Positions 26,211 to 35,363 of a DNA stretch of 64,000 nucleotides are shown here, piece by piece. The DNA lies in NCBI RefSeq assembly GCF_020165495.1, contig NZ_JAIUIE010000007.1, positions 1 through 64,000 on the forward strand, read 5' to 3'. The DNA comes from Mesorhizobium sp. BR1-1-16. Lineage in GTDB: Bacteria > Pseudomonadota > Alphaproteobacteria > Rhizobiales > Kaistiaceae. The notes beneath the pieces are model-generated. The model searched no databases and was not told the DNA's origin. It saw nothing but the letters and a program-made list of their open reading frames with translations. Position numbers and translations under genes: made by a program. Every line of letters starts with the position of its first letter. The first letter of the stretch is position 1.

Positions 26211-26930
26211 ATGCACGCCGAAACCGTGATGACCTCGCCGGTGATCAGCGTCGAGCCGACGACCAGCATCGATGACGCCGCGAAACTGATGTTGTCGCAC
26301 AAGGTTAGCGGCCTTCCGGTCGTCGAGGCCGATGGCAGGTTGGTCGGGATCGTCAGCGAGGGCGACTTCCTGCGACGCAGCGAGCTCGCGACCGGCCGCA
26401 AGCGGTCGCGCTGGCTGGAATTCCTGCTGAGCCCCGGTCAGGCGGCGTCCGATTATGTCGAGTCGCATGCCCGGCGGGTCGGGGATGTTATGACGCACGA
26501 TGTCGAAACGGCATCGCCCGCGACGCCACTCGAAACCATCGTCGAGATCATGACGCGCCGACGCGTCAAGAGGGTGCCCATCATCGATGGCAATGGCAGC
26601 CTGCTCGGCATTGTTAGCCGATCCGATCTCATGAAGGCCATGGTGCGGGCGCGCGAGGAAGCCGCAGCGGCCCCGAGCGACGATGCGACCATCCGCTCCG
26701 CCCTGGCCCAGGAATTTGGCCGCCAGTCCTGGAGCGGCAACGGGCTCATTCGCGTGCATGTCGAAGACGGTTCGGTCGATCTGACCGGCACGATCTTCGA
26801 CGAACGGGAGCGGGCGGCGGCTCGTGTGGTTGCCGAGAACGTGCCGGGCGTCCGCACCGTCGTCGACAACCTCGTCTGCGTCGAGCCGATCTCCGGGCTC
26901 GTCATCATGCCGCCGAAACAGACAAGCTGA
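26211..26930 (+). CDS. CBS-pair protein with BON domain
   Basis: A 239-residue cytosolic protein with two CBS motifs (about 5-60, VMTSPVISVEPTTSIDDAAKLM; about 90-145, VMTHDVETASPATPLETIVEIM...GIVSRSDLMKAM) followed by a BON domain (about 155-225, LIRVHVEDGSVDLTGTIFDERERAAARVVAENVPGV). CBS pairs bind adenine nucleotides and act as energy sensors; BON domains bind phospholipid or partner proteins. The combination occurs in stress and low-oxygen regulons of alphaproteobacteria. The FixK box upstream supports micro-oxic induction. Partner unknown. Confidence 0.88.
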   Translation: MHAETVMTSPVISVEPTTSIDDAAKLMLSHKVSGLPVVEADGRLVGIVSEGDFLRRSELATGRKRSRWLEFLLSPGQAASDYVESHARRVGDVMTHDVETASPATPLETIVEIMTRRRVKRVPIIDGNGSLLGIVSRSDLMKAMVRAREEAAAAPSDDATIRSALAQEFGRQSWSGNGLIRVHVEDGSVDLTGTIFDERERAAARVVAENVPGVRTVVDNLVCVEPISGLVIMPPKQTS

Positions 26931-26937
26931 TCGTGAA

Positions 26938-27378
26938 CTAATTCACGCGCCAGCGCTCGGCGAGCGCCGGCGCGAGCGTCAGGCAGGGCGGCAGCGGTGC
27001 TTCCGGCGGCGGATGCTTGACGGCGCTGACAAGGAACTTCAGCGCCTCGGCCACGCCTGTCTGGCTGTAAGGCTTGCTGATGATGCCGATCGCCCCGGAA
27101 AAATCTGCCGGGATGCGTCGCGCGTTCGCCGTCATGAAGACGACCGGCAGGCCCATGTCGGCGAGCGCGCGACCCACCTCGACCCCTGTCGGGCCATCGG
27201 CGAGGTGAATGTCGACGAGAGCGAGATCCGCCCCGGCGGTCGGCGCCCGGGTGATCGCCTCGTGCATCGTGGTCGCGCTTCCGACCATCAGATGTCCGGC
27301 CTCATCAAGAAAGACCTCGAGCTGCATTTGCAGCAACACCTCATCCTCGACGACGAAGACGCGCAATTGAGTGTCCAT
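26938..27378 (-). CDS. Single-domain response regulator
   Basis: The 146-residue protein is a stand-alone receiver: acidic pair in VVEDEVLLQ, phosphoacceptor D56 in LALVDIHLADGPTG, T in VFMTANARR, and K in IISKPYSQTGVAEAL. The C-terminal 20 residues are a proline-rich tail with no output domain. It starts immediately after the LOV-kinase stop (TGA-ATG), so the two are translationally coupled and likely partners. Such receivers work as phosphate sinks or relay through protein contacts. Confidence 0.9.
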   Translation of the reverse strand: MDTQLRVFVVEDEVLLQMQLEVFLDEAGHLMVGSATTMHEAITRAPTAGADLALVDIHLADGPTGVEVGRALADMGLPVVFMTANARRIPADFSGAIGIISKPYSQTGVAEALKFLVSAVKHPPPEAPLPPCLTLAPALAERWRVN

Positions 27379-28536
27379 TCAACCTCCGCGTGGCGGTTCG
27401 TCGATTGGCAGATCGACGCATATGCTGTGACTGGGCCCGACATACCCGTTCCAATGAACCTTGGCATGCAATTGTGTAGCCAAAAGTTCAATGAAACTCT
27501 TCTGGTCCGGCTCGATGCTCGTGATGATGCCTTCCGCCGTCCCATCGTCTGCGATGCAGAAGCGGTAAAGTGCGTCGCTCGTGGGCTTGATGCTGAGCGA
27601 GATGTAACGCTCGGTTCCGCTCGCCAGTGCGTGCGTGATCGCGATCCGCACCAACTCGCTTGCCATCAAGGCAACAGGAGCAGCAAACGCCGCTGCCACG
27701 CTGATCGAATCGAGGTCTAGCTTTAACCCTACAGGCGGCTTGCCGCGCGCTTGCGCTGCCTCCGCAGCGAATTCGCGGATGAAGCCGGCGACGTCGAACC
27801 GGACAACATTGTCGTTGCGATAAAGCAGCCGATGGACGGCTGAAAGCGCTTCCACGCGTTCGCGCAGTGTCGTCAGAGTTGCCTTGGTCGCCGCGTCGGT
27901 TGCCTTCCGCCGTTCGATCAGCACGAGCGCCGAAATGAGCTGAAGGTTGTTCTTGACCCGATGATCGACTTCATGGAGCAGATCGGTGCGAGCTTGAAGT
28001 GCGACCTCAAGCTCCTGCGTGCGCTCGGCGACGGCCGCCTCGACTCGGTCACGTTCCTCGATCACATCGAGTTCCGCGCGCTTGCGCTGCGTTACGTCGA
28101 GTTGGCTGGCAAAGAAGAAAAGCAACTCGCCGTCGTCATCCGTCACCGGCGAGAGATAGAGCGCATTCCAGAACGGCGTGCCGTCGCGGCGATAGTTCAG
28201 GATGTCGATCGCGATATCGGTCTTGCTCTCGACAGCGGCGCGGATGGCCGAAACGGCAGCCTGGTCGGTGTCCGGCCCCTGCAGGAAGCGGCAATTGCGG
28301 CCAATGACCTGATGGCGCTCATAGCCCGTCAGCTGCAGAAAGGCGTCGTTGACGAAGACGATCGGATTGTCGGGCTGGCCCGGATCGGTCACCACCATCG
28401 GCATTCGCGTCGCCCGGACCGCGGCTGCGAAGGGATCGCCCTTGCCACTCGGCGCCTGCAGCCGATCGGTCAATTTCCAGGCATCGCGCGCCTCCAAGAT
28501 CCACTTTCCTCCAAAACATCGAGGGCGAGGCCACAT
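27379..28536 (-). CDS. LOV-domain HWE/HisKA_2-type histidine kinase with degenerate ATP site
   Basis: The 385-residue protein has a LOV domain (about 40-150) with photoadduct C82 in GRNCRFLQG, flavin contacts NYRRDGTPFWN and Q145 in ASQLDVTQR, so blue-light sensing through FMN is very likely. A coiled coil (150-185) leads to a HisKA_2 dimerisation segment with H192 in EVDHRVKNNLQ. In the ATPase domain the expected NELVTNA N-box reads SELVRIA (both Asn lost) and the G-box is only DDGTAEG, so ATP binding may be lost. Start uncertain: TTG at 28494 has GGAGG upstream. Confidence 0.85.
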   Translation of the reverse strand: MWPRPRCFGGKWILEARDAWKLTDRLQAPSGKGDPFAAAVRATRMPMVVTDPGQPDNPIVFVNDAFLQLTGYERHQVIGRNCRFLQGPDTDQAAVSAIRAAVESKTDIAIDILNYRRDGTPFWNALYLSPVTDDDGELLFFFASQLDVTQRKRAELDVIEERDRVEAAVAERTQELEVALQARTDLLHEVDHRVKNNLQLISALVLIERRKATDAATKATLTTLRERVEALSAVHRLLYRNDNVVRFDVAGFIREFAAEAAQARGKPPVGLKLDLDSISVAAAFAAPVALMASELVRIAITHALASGTERYISLSIKPTSDALYRFCIADDGTAEGIITSIEPDQKSFIELLATQLHAKVHWNGYVGPSHSICVDLPIDEPPRGG

Positions 28537-28649
28537 CGGCAGCCGAGCCAGCTTCTTTGTTGCCCATCAAGAACCAGGTTAGCCGAAGGTTCCGAAAAAA
28601 CGTTGCAGGAGAGAGTCTTGGGCGAATCACTTCAACGTCTTGCGACGAC

Positions 28650-29507
28650 TCAGCCGGTCTCATTCGAGTGGAGGCGACCGTCGGCGCCGACGATCGGACT
28701 GTCCGGATAGACGCCTTTCAGGACTTCATCAAAATGACGCCGCACAGCCGTGTGGCAGGAGCAGGCGAGGTGGCCAAGGCCATGGGGATTGGTGACCGTC
28801 AGCACCCCGCGCTGCGTCTCGATCAACCGGCGATGCTTCAGGGTCTGGATGACACGGCTGACATAGCTGCGCCCAACCCCAAGCATTCCCGCGAGTTGCT
28901 CCTGCGTCATCGGCAGCGAGGCCTCGTTGGTGCGATCCATGGCCGAGACCAACCATTTGGCGGCGCGTTGTTCGATGGAATGGGCCGCGTTGCAGGCGAC
29001 GGACTGGAACACCTGCGCCATCAGGCAGTCGGCGTAGCGTGCGAAGATGTGGCGCAAGACAAGCGACTTCATCTTCGCTTCCTCGAGATCCTCGAGATCC
29101 ATCGACAGGAGCGGTCCGCCAAGATGCACCTCGGCGCGTGAATAGGCCGGCAGTCGCCCCTGGCTCACAATCCCCGCGACCGCGCCCTCACGGCCGACCA
29201 GGGCTGTTTCCACCGCACGGCCGTCATCAAGTTGGATGCGAAAGATGAGCAATGTCGAATCGCAGGGGAAATATACCTTCTGCACATTGTCGCCAGGTTC
29301 ATAGAGCACAGTCCCCGAGGCGAGAGTCATCTCGACAAGATGGGGTTCCAGCAGCGCAAAATCGGCGGGCCGAAGCGCACGCAGCAGATTGTTTACGCGC
29401 CCATCCTTGGATCGATGAGGTGTCAGCAAGAGTCTCTCCCTTACGGCGATCGTCAGGTTTCTTTGGGGTTCCTGAAATCGCAACGCGCGAGAGACCAATA
29501 TGTTCAC
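28650..29507 (-). CDS. Crp/Fnr-family transcriptional regulator
   Basis: The 285-residue protein has an effector beta-roll domain (about 45-165; SGTVLYEPGDNVQKVYFPCDSTLLIF) and a Crp-type winged helix (about 170-250; LPMTQEQLAGMLGVGRSYVSRVIQTLKHRRLIE). The recognition helix has GRSYVSR, lacking Glu at the FixK-type position, so it should bind another sequence than its FixK-like neighbour. This subgroup is common in Hyphomicrobiales and has no assigned ligand. A GTG at 29444 is a plausible alternative start. It diverges from the PAS-HWE kinase. Confidence 0.85.
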   Translation of the reverse strand: MNILVSRALRFQEPQRNLTIAVRERLLLTPHRSKDGRVNNLLRALRPADFALLEPHLVEMTLASGTVLYEPGDNVQKVYFPCDSTLLIFRIQLDDGRAVETALVGREGAVAGIVSQGRLPAYSRAEVHLGGPLLSMDLEDLEEAKMKSLVLRHIFARYADCLMAQVFQSVACNAAHSIEQRAAKWLVSAMDRTNEASLPMTQEQLAGMLGVGRSYVSRVIQTLKHRRLIETQRGVLTVTNPHGLGHLACSCHTAVRRHFDEVLKGVYPDSPIVGADGRLHSNETG

Positions 29508-29586
29508 TTGTGCGCAGACGATGGCTGCGCTTGTGTCTACAAGGCGACACTGCCGGTTCGTCGGCGGTTTGGAGAGCTGCGATATA

Positions 29587-30996
29587 ATGGTAATTTATGG
29601 CCCAGGGGCTCGGCCGGGCCCCGGCAGCGAGGCCAGGCTTCGCCTGGCGCTTGATGCGGCTGGCGGCGTCGGGGCCTGGGAGTTCGACGTCGGAACGGAT
29701 TGGCTTTCCGCCGATGACAGCTTCTGGTCGCTGCACGGGCTACCAAGAGCGCTTCAGGAGCCGCCGGGTAATATCCAGGGCTGGCTGGCCATGGTGCATA
29801 TCGAGGATCGCGAGGCGCTGGCGACGGCGTTGCACGATGCCGCGACGCGTCGGGTCGAGCAGCTTCGTTTCGACTACCGTGTCGCGGGCAGCGATGGCCA
29901 GACGGTGTGGCTGCTGGCGCGCGGCCGGATGCGGACGCCGGAGGAGGGCGGCACGGGCCGCCTCATCGGCGTCGTCGTCGACGTGACCGAGCAGCACCAG
30001 ACCGAAAAGGCTTTGCGTGCCAGCGAGGAGCGCTACGAAGCGATCACCAATTCCATCGATCAGATGATCTGGTCGACGCGGCCCGATGGATTCCACGACT
30101 ACTATAATTTGCGTTGGTATGAATTCACGGGCATGCCGATCGGATCAACCGACGGCGAGGCCTGGAACGGCATGTTCCATCCCGACGACCAGCAACGGGC
30201 CTGGGAGCGCTGGCGCCACAGCCTCGAGACTGGCGAGCCCTATCATATCGAGTATCGCCTGCGGCATCGCTCTGGCCAATATCGCTGGGTGATCGGCCGC
30301 GCCCAGTGTGTGCGCGATGCCGAAGGCCGTATCGTTCGCTGGTATGGCACCTGCACGGATATCGACGATCTGAAGGAGGCCGAGGCCCAGCGCGAACTCA
30401 TTGCGCGCGAGCTGTCGCACCGCATTCGCAACATCTTCGCGGTGGTCTCGAGCCTGGTGATGCTGCCGGCCCGCGACCAGCCCGAAGCGCGGCCGTTCGC
30501 GATGTCCGTCCAGGCGCGCATTCAGGCGCTGGCTTCCGCGCATGAATATGTCCGTCCGCACAGCGCAGCCTCCGCTCCCGCGGACGGCGCCCATACAGTC
30601 AAGGGGCTGCTGGATCTGCTGGTCTCGCCCTACAACGCGCCGGGCCGTGGCCACATCGCCATCGAGGGCGACGATCGGCCGATCGGGCCACAGGCCGCGA
30701 CCGCTATGGCGCTGACCATCCACGAGCTCGCCACCAACGCGGTGAAATACGGCGCTCTGTCGAGCGATGGCGGCCTTGTGACAATCGTCTGCTCCGATAT
30801 CGGCGAGCAATTCTCGATCCGTTGGCAGGAGACTGGCGGGCCAGCGATCGATGGCATGCCGACCCGCCGCGGCTTCGGCACCACGCTCTCGGAGCGGGTC
30901 GCCTCGACGCAGCTCGGGGCCACTCTGGAGCGCGAATGGCTGCCGGAGGGCCTTGTCGTCGTCCTGGTTATCCCAGTCAGCCGCCTGCTGGCCTGA
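29587..30996 (+). CDS. PAS-domain HWE-family histidine kinase
   Basis: A 469-residue soluble kinase with two PAS domains, about 18-138 (PAS_3 style) and 150-265 (YNLRWYEFTGMPIG...RWYGTCTDIDDLKEAE), then an HWE-type module: H278 in ARELSHRIRNIFAVV, N-box IHELATNAVKYGALS and the family's diagnostic WQETGG in place of the usual D-box, then GFGTTL. Unlike the LOV kinase nearby its ATP site is intact. I start at MVIYGPGARP (GGAGAG upstream) instead of an ATG at 29500 that would overlap the divergent Crp gene. Ligand of the PAS domains unknown. Confidence 0.87.
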   Translation: MVIYGPGARPGPGSEARLRLALDAAGGVGAWEFDVGTDWLSADDSFWSLHGLPRALQEPPGNIQGWLAMVHIEDREALATALHDAATRRVEQLRFDYRVAGSDGQTVWLLARGRMRTPEEGGTGRLIGVVVDVTEQHQTEKALRASEERYEAITNSIDQMIWSTRPDGFHDYYNLRWYEFTGMPIGSTDGEAWNGMFHPDDQQRAWERWRHSLETGEPYHIEYRLRHRSGQYRWVIGRAQCVRDAEGRIVRWYGTCTDIDDLKEAEAQRELIARELSHRIRNIFAVVSSLVMLPARDQPEARPFAMSVQARIQALASAHEYVRPHSAASAPADGAHTVKGLLDLLVSPYNAPGRGHIAIEGDDRPIGPQAATAMALTIHELATNAVKYGALSSDGGLVTIVCSDIGEQFSIRWQETGGPAIDGMPTRRGFGTTLSERVASTQLGATLEREWLPEGLVVVLVIPVSRLLA

Positions 30997-31000
30997 AGTC

Positions 31001-31762
31001 CTAGCCGCGCGCCGGACCGATGCGCCGTACGGAGAGGACTCGGCTCAATCCGAACGCAATGATCGCCGTCATGATTTCGACGGCACGCGGCGGCTCGCCG
31101 GCCTCGATTGCTGCGACGAGCGTCTGGCTGTTCGCCGTCAGTTCGGCGCGCACCAGGCGACTCTTCTCGGTGTCGTGACCGGCGACGGCGACAAGGGCCA
31201 GCGTCAGCTCGACGAGACCGATCGATGAGCGCAGCAACGGATTGCCCGATGCCTCCGCGATGATCCGGTGCACTTCGAGCTCGGCCAGCGCATGCGTCTC
31301 GGCATCGCCCTCGGCCAGCTCCATCTGGTGGATCCAGTATTTGAGCAGGCGGATCTGTTCGGCAGTGCGTCGCCGCGAAGCAAGATCGGCCGCCCGCGCC
31401 TCGAGCGAGCCGCGGATGTCGAACAGGCCGGCGATGAAATCGGCGTCGAGCTCGGCCTCGAAATGCCAGGCCAGCACCTGCTGGTCGAAGAGGTTCCAGC
31501 GGCTCCTTTGCGAGACCCTCGTGCCGACCTTCGGCCGCGCCTCGACCATGCCCTTCGCCTCGAGCGTCCGCAGCGCCTCGCGCAGCACGGTGCGCGAGAC
31601 GCCGTAGCTCGCCATCATCTCCGCGTCGCTCGGCAGGATCGTGCCCACCGCGAAGCGGCCGGAGACGATACCGGCGCCGATCTCGTTGATGACGAAGGTG
31701 TGGAAGTTGCGCGCAGCCGGCTTGCCTGACAGCGAGCGCAGAAGGCTGCCTGGCTCGCTCAT
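31001..31762 (-). CDS. GntR-family (FadR/FCD) transcriptional regulator
   Basis: The 253-residue repressor-type protein has an N-terminal winged helix (about 25-85; GTILPSDAEMMASYGVSRTVLREALRTLEAKGMVEARPKVGTRV) and a C-terminal FCD ligand domain (about 100-240) with the metal-binding histidines expected in H-x-x-I and later segments. It is the last gene of the sugar-transporter operon, 1 nt after the permease stop, so it probably controls that operon in response to the imported sugar or a product. Confidence 0.9.
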   Translation of the reverse strand: MSEPGSLLRSLSGKPAARNFHTFVINEIGAGIVSGRFAVGTILPSDAEMMASYGVSRTVLREALRTLEAKGMVEARPKVGTRVSQRSRWNLFDQQVLAWHFEAELDADFIAGLFDIRGSLEARAADLASRRRTAEQIRLLKYWIHQMELAEGDAETHALAELEVHRIIAEASGNPLLRSSIGLVELTLALVAVAGHDTEKSRLVRAELTANSQTLVAAIEAGEPPRAVEIMTAIIAFGLSRVLSVRRIGPARG

Positions 31763-31763
31763 G

Positions 31764-32741
31764 CTAGGCGGTCTCGGATGATCTGTCTCCGCGAGCCGAG
31801 GCGGCGAAGACCAGCCGCTGCAGCACGATGAACAGGAACAGGAGGATGCCGATCACGATCTTGGTCCACCAGCTCGACAGCGTCCCGTCGAAGATAATGT
31901 AGGTCTGCACCAGACCGAGCAGCATCACGCCCACAAACGTTCCAAAGACAAAGCCATAGCCGCCCGTCAGAAGCGTTCCGCCGATAACGACAGCGCCGAT
32001 CGCGTCCAGTTCGACACCAACCGCCGCAAGGGGATAACCGGCCGACGTATAGAGCGAGAAAACGATTCCGGCCAGACAGGCGAGCACGCTCGAGAGCATG
32101 TAAATCTGAACGGTCGTGCGGGCGACCGGCACGCCCATGAGCGAGGCGGAGGTGGCATTGCCGCCGAGCGCATAGACATAGGAACCGAAGCGCGTCCGAT
32201 GGGCGAGGATGGCGCCGAACACGAACACGGCGATCATCAAAAGCCCGACGAAGCTCAGCCGCCCTCCGCCCGGAAGGCGGAAATAGAGCGATGAGATCAT
32301 CGTGTAGAATTCATTGTTGATGGGCACGGAGTCCTGCGTGATCACCGACGCGCCGCCCCTGGCGAGGAACATGCCGGCCAGCGTCACGATGAAAGCCGGC
32401 ACTTCGAGATAGTGGATCGCGAGCCCCATCGCCGCCCCGAACAGTGCCGCCACAACGAAAGCGATAGCAAAGGCCACCAGCGGGTGCAGGCCGAAGCTCG
32501 AGATCAGCACCGCGACCAGAACGCCGGTGAAGCCGATCACCGCGCCCACCGAAAGATCGATGCCGCCGGAGATGATCACGAAGGTCATGCCGACGGCCGT
32601 GATGCCGAGAAACGCGTTGTCGGTGAGGAAATTGCCGAGAACGCGGGTCGAGAGCAGTCCGGGAAACTGGAACACGGCAGCGGCATAGGCCACGAGGAAG
32701 ATGGCGACCGTCGCCAAGAGAGGGCGCATGCTGCGGTTCAT
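31764..32741 (-). CDS. yjfF: Sugar ABC transporter permease, YjfF-like
   Basis: A 325-residue inner-membrane permease of the ribose/galactofuranose class with about nine or ten hydrophobic helices. FVIISGGIDLSVGAVIGFTG and the ATPase-contact region GGNATSASLMGVPVARTTVQIYMLSS...AVVIGGTLLTGGYG are typical. It is one of two different permeases in the operon, as in E. coli ytfQRT-yjfF. It overlaps the preceding permease gene by 4 nt. Confidence 0.9.
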   Translation of the reverse strand: MNRSMRPLLATVAIFLVAYAAAVFQFPGLLSTRVLGNFLTDNAFLGITAVGMTFVIISGGIDLSVGAVIGFTGVLVAVLISSFGLHPLVAFAIAFVVAALFGAAMGLAIHYLEVPAFIVTLAGMFLARGGASVITQDSVPINNEFYTMISSLYFRLPGGGRLSFVGLLMIAVFVFGAILAHRTRFGSYVYALGGNATSASLMGVPVARTTVQIYMLSSVLACLAGIVFSLYTSAGYPLAAVGVELDAIGAVVIGGTLLTGGYGFVFGTFVGVMLLGLVQTYIIFDGTLSSWWTKIVIGILLFLFIVLQRLVFAASARGDRSSETA

Positions 32742-33739
32742 CGCGAGGCACCGGATTTCTTGCGGCCGAAGAAGCCGAGGACCTGGCCGGCAAGCGGCGA
32801 CTGGATCATCAGGATCACCGTGATGATGCCTGCCTTGACCACGAGATTGAATTCAGGCGGGTAGCCGGAAACGAGGATGCCGGTGTTCATCGCCTGGATA
32901 ATGAGCGCGCCGATCACCGACATCGGGATCGAGAAGCGGCCGCCTAGCAGGGACGTCCCGCCGATGACCGCCGCCAGGATGGCGTCCAGCTCCAGCCAAA
33001 GACCGGCATTGTTGGCATCGGCGCCTCGGATGTCGCCGGCGACGATAATGCCGGCGATCGCCGCACAGAGGCCGCTGACCGAATAGACCGAGATCAGCAG
33101 CAGGCGGCTTCGGATGCCCGCAAGCGTCGCGGCGGATCGATTGATGCCGACCGCCTCAATGAAGAGCCCGATCGCCGTCTTGCGGACAGCAAGCGTCACC
33201 AGCACCATCAGCGCGAAGGCGATGACCACGGGCATCGGCATGCCGAGGAATGATCCGGTGCCGATGAAGATCAGCGTCGGATCGGAGAAGGTGACGATGG
33301 AGCCTTCGGTGATGAGCTGGGCGATGCCGCGTCCCGCGACCATCAGCACCAGCGTCGCGATGATCGGCTGGATATCGAGCACCGCCACGAGGATGCCGTT
33401 CCAGAGCCCGCAGGCCAGCCCGACAGCCAGTGCGCCGCCGACCGCAACCGGACCGGAATAGCCTGCGACCACGAGCGTCGCCGCGACCGCGCCGGACATC
33501 GCCATAACGGCGCCGACGGACAGGTCGACGCCCTTGGTCGCGATTACCGCCGTCATGCCGATGGCAAGGATCGCCACGGGAGCGCCGCGATTGAGAACGT
33601 CGATGAGACTGCCGAACAGGCGGCCATCCTGCCATTCAATCTTGAAGAAGCCGGGGAACAGGATCCAGTTCAGGAGCAGCACGCTCACGAGCGCGATGGT
33701 CTGTGTATTGAGGATCCGGCCGAACGAGATGCGCGTCAT
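32738..33739 (-). CDS. ytfT: Sugar ABC transporter permease, YtfT-like
   Basis: The 333-residue permease has the class motifs VIATKGVDLSVGAVMAMSG and EAVGINRSAATLAGIRSRLLLISVYSVSG, then AVIGGTSLLGGRFSIPMSVIGAL. It should pair with the YjfF-like permease to form the membrane channel driven by the YtfR-like ATPase. It overlaps the ATPase gene upstream and the second permease downstream by 4 nt each, indicating tight coupling. Confidence 0.9.
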   Translation of the reverse strand: MTRISFGRILNTQTIALVSVLLLNWILFPGFFKIEWQDGRLFGSLIDVLNRGAPVAILAIGMTAVIATKGVDLSVGAVMAMSGAVAATLVVAGYSGPVAVGGALAVGLACGLWNGILVAVLDIQPIIATLVLMVAGRGIAQLITEGSIVTFSDPTLIFIGTGSFLGMPMPVVIAFALMVLVTLAVRKTAIGLFIEAVGINRSAATLAGIRSRLLLISVYSVSGLCAAIAGIIVAGDIRGADANNAGLWLELDAILAAVIGGTSLLGGRFSIPMSVIGALIIQAMNTGILVSGYPPEFNLVVKAGIITVILMIQSPLAGQVLGFFGRKKSGASR

Positions 33740-35286
33740 GCCGCCGTTTCCTCAGATGTCGCCTCGCCATGGGTGGCGATTGCCTGGACGATCACGGCCG
33801 GGCTAATGTCCTCGCCGCGCAGCTCGGCTACCATTTCGCGATCCCGCATAACCACGACGCGGGAGGAATAGGCGACGACCTCGTCGATTTCCGACGAGAT
33901 GACAACCAGCGCCATGCCGTCGTCGCGCAGTCGGTTGATAGTCCGCACGATCTCGGCATGGGCGCCGACATCGATGCCGCGCGTCGGCTCGTCGAGGATC
34001 AGGAAAGCGGGGTCCGTCGCCAGCCAGCGGGCGAGGATGACCTTCTGCTGGTTACCGCCCGAAAGCAACTTGACCGGCATGTCGAGCGAGGCGGCGCGGA
34101 TATCCATCGACTCGCCGAACTGACCCGCCAGATCGAGCTGTTCGTCCCGATTGAGCGCGCGGAACCAGCCGAGCTTGCCCTGCAGGGCGATGACGATGTT
34201 CTCTCGTACTGACAGATCGCCGAAGATGCCGTCGGCCTTCCGATCTTCCGGGCAGAAGCCGAAGCCATGTGCGATCGCATCGGTCGCAGCCCGGATCGAT
34301 ATCGGCTTGCCATTGAGAGTGACCGATCCTTCATCCGATGGATCGATGCCGAACATGACCCGCGCCATTTCCGTCCGGCCGGAACCGAGCAGCCCAGCGA
34401 CGCCGATGACTTCACCCTTGTGGATGGTCAGCGTGAATGGCCGGACGCTGCGCTTGCGGCCATAGTTCTTGAACTCGAGCAGCACGTCGGTGACAGGACG
34501 CTGCGCCTCCAGGCTGGTGGAGCCGGAAAAGGCGATGTCCTTGCCGAGCATCTTGCGCACGAGTTCGGTGCGCGTCAGATCGCTGAGGCGGCTGGTATCG
34601 ACCAGCTTGCCATTGCGCAGGATCGTCACGCGATCGGCGAGCGCAAAGACCTGATCAAGGAAATGCGTGATGAAGACGATGGCGAGCCCATCGCGCTTGA
34701 GACTCGCGACCACTTCGAACAACCGTTGCACCTCGTCGCGATCAAGGCTCGCGGTCGGCTCGTCGAGGATCAGCACCTTGCCGGAAAGCTGGACCGCTCT
34801 TGCAATCGCGACGATCTGCTGGACGGCGACGGAGTGGCTCCCGAGCTCGCTTGCGGGGTCGATTTCGAGCCCGTAGCGCTTCAGCAGGACGCGCGCGTCC
34901 TTGTTCATGCGCTTGCGGTCGACAAGGCCGAAACGAGTGGGTTGATGTCCGAGGAAGAGATTTTCGGCGACGGAACGGTTCGGCAGGAGATTGACCTCCT
35001 GATAGACAGTGCCGATGCCGAACGACTGCGCGTGAAGCGGGCTGTCGAGATGGACGGGGGTGCCATCCACCAGAACCTCCCCACCATCAGGCTGATAGGC
35101 GCCGGTCAGGATCTTGATGAGGGTCGATTTGCCGGCTCCGTTTTCACCGAGCAGCGCGTGCACTTCGCCCGCCAGAAGGCCGAAATCGACCGTATCGAGC
35201 GCCTTGTGGGTCCCAAAGATCTTGGAGACCCCGCGCGCTTCCATGCGAAAGGCGGTCTCTGCCACGTCGCGTCCCCCAAGCCTCAT
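33736..35286 (-). CDS. ytfR: Sugar ABC transporter ATP-binding protein, YtfR-like
   Basis: A 516-residue double ATPase. The first cassette has Walker A GENGAGKSTLIK, a degenerate signature (GSHSVAVQQIVAIARA) and Walker B VLILDEPTASLD; the second has GLLGSGRTEMARV in the Walker A position, signature LSGGNQQKVILARWL and FLILDEPTRGID. This two-copy layout is that of RbsA/YtfR-type sugar importers. The ATG giving MRLGGRDVAE is chosen over one 15 codons upstream, which lies at the intergenic hairpin. Confidence 0.92.
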   Translation of the reverse strand: MRLGGRDVAETAFRMEARGVSKIFGTHKALDTVDFGLLAGEVHALLGENGAGKSTLIKILTGAYQPDGGEVLVDGTPVHLDSPLHAQSFGIGTVYQEVNLLPNRSVAENLFLGHQPTRFGLVDRKRMNKDARVLLKRYGLEIDPASELGSHSVAVQQIVAIARAVQLSGKVLILDEPTASLDRDEVQRLFEVVASLKRDGLAIVFITHFLDQVFALADRVTILRNGKLVDTSRLSDLTRTELVRKMLGKDIAFSGSTSLEAQRPVTDVLLEFKNYGRKRSVRPFTLTIHKGEVIGVAGLLGSGRTEMARVMFGIDPSDEGSVTLNGKPISIRAATDAIAHGFGFCPEDRKADGIFGDLSVRENIVIALQGKLGWFRALNRDEQLDLAGQFGESMDIRAASLDMPVKLLSGGNQQKVILARWLATDPAFLILDEPTRGIDVGAHAEIVRTINRLRDDGMALVVISSEIDEVVAYSSRVVVMRDREMVAELRGEDISPAVIVQAIATHGEATSEETAA

Positions 35287-35322
35287 CCGGCCGTCTCCGA
35301 ATGATTCCGCAAAGAATAGCCC

Positions 35323-35340
35323 CGCCGGCACGAGCCGGCG
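35323..35340 (-). other. Stem-loop between ytfQ-like and ytfR-like genes
   Basis: CGCCGGC (35323-35329) and GCCGGCG (35334-35340) form a 7-bp GC stem with a 4-nt loop, 23 nt after the binding-protein stop on the minus strand. There is no T-run. Such hairpins often protect binding-protein mRNA and reduce read-through to the membrane genes. Confidence 0.55.
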
Positions 35341-35363
35341 AGGCGTGGTTTGTCGCTGACCGA

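Noticed and set aside
29583-29588. TATAAT, a perfect -10 sequence
   Set aside because: It overlaps the start codon of the PAS-HWE kinase and has no -35 at a suitable distance; a promoter there would start transcription inside the gene. Treated as chance in an AT-rich patch.
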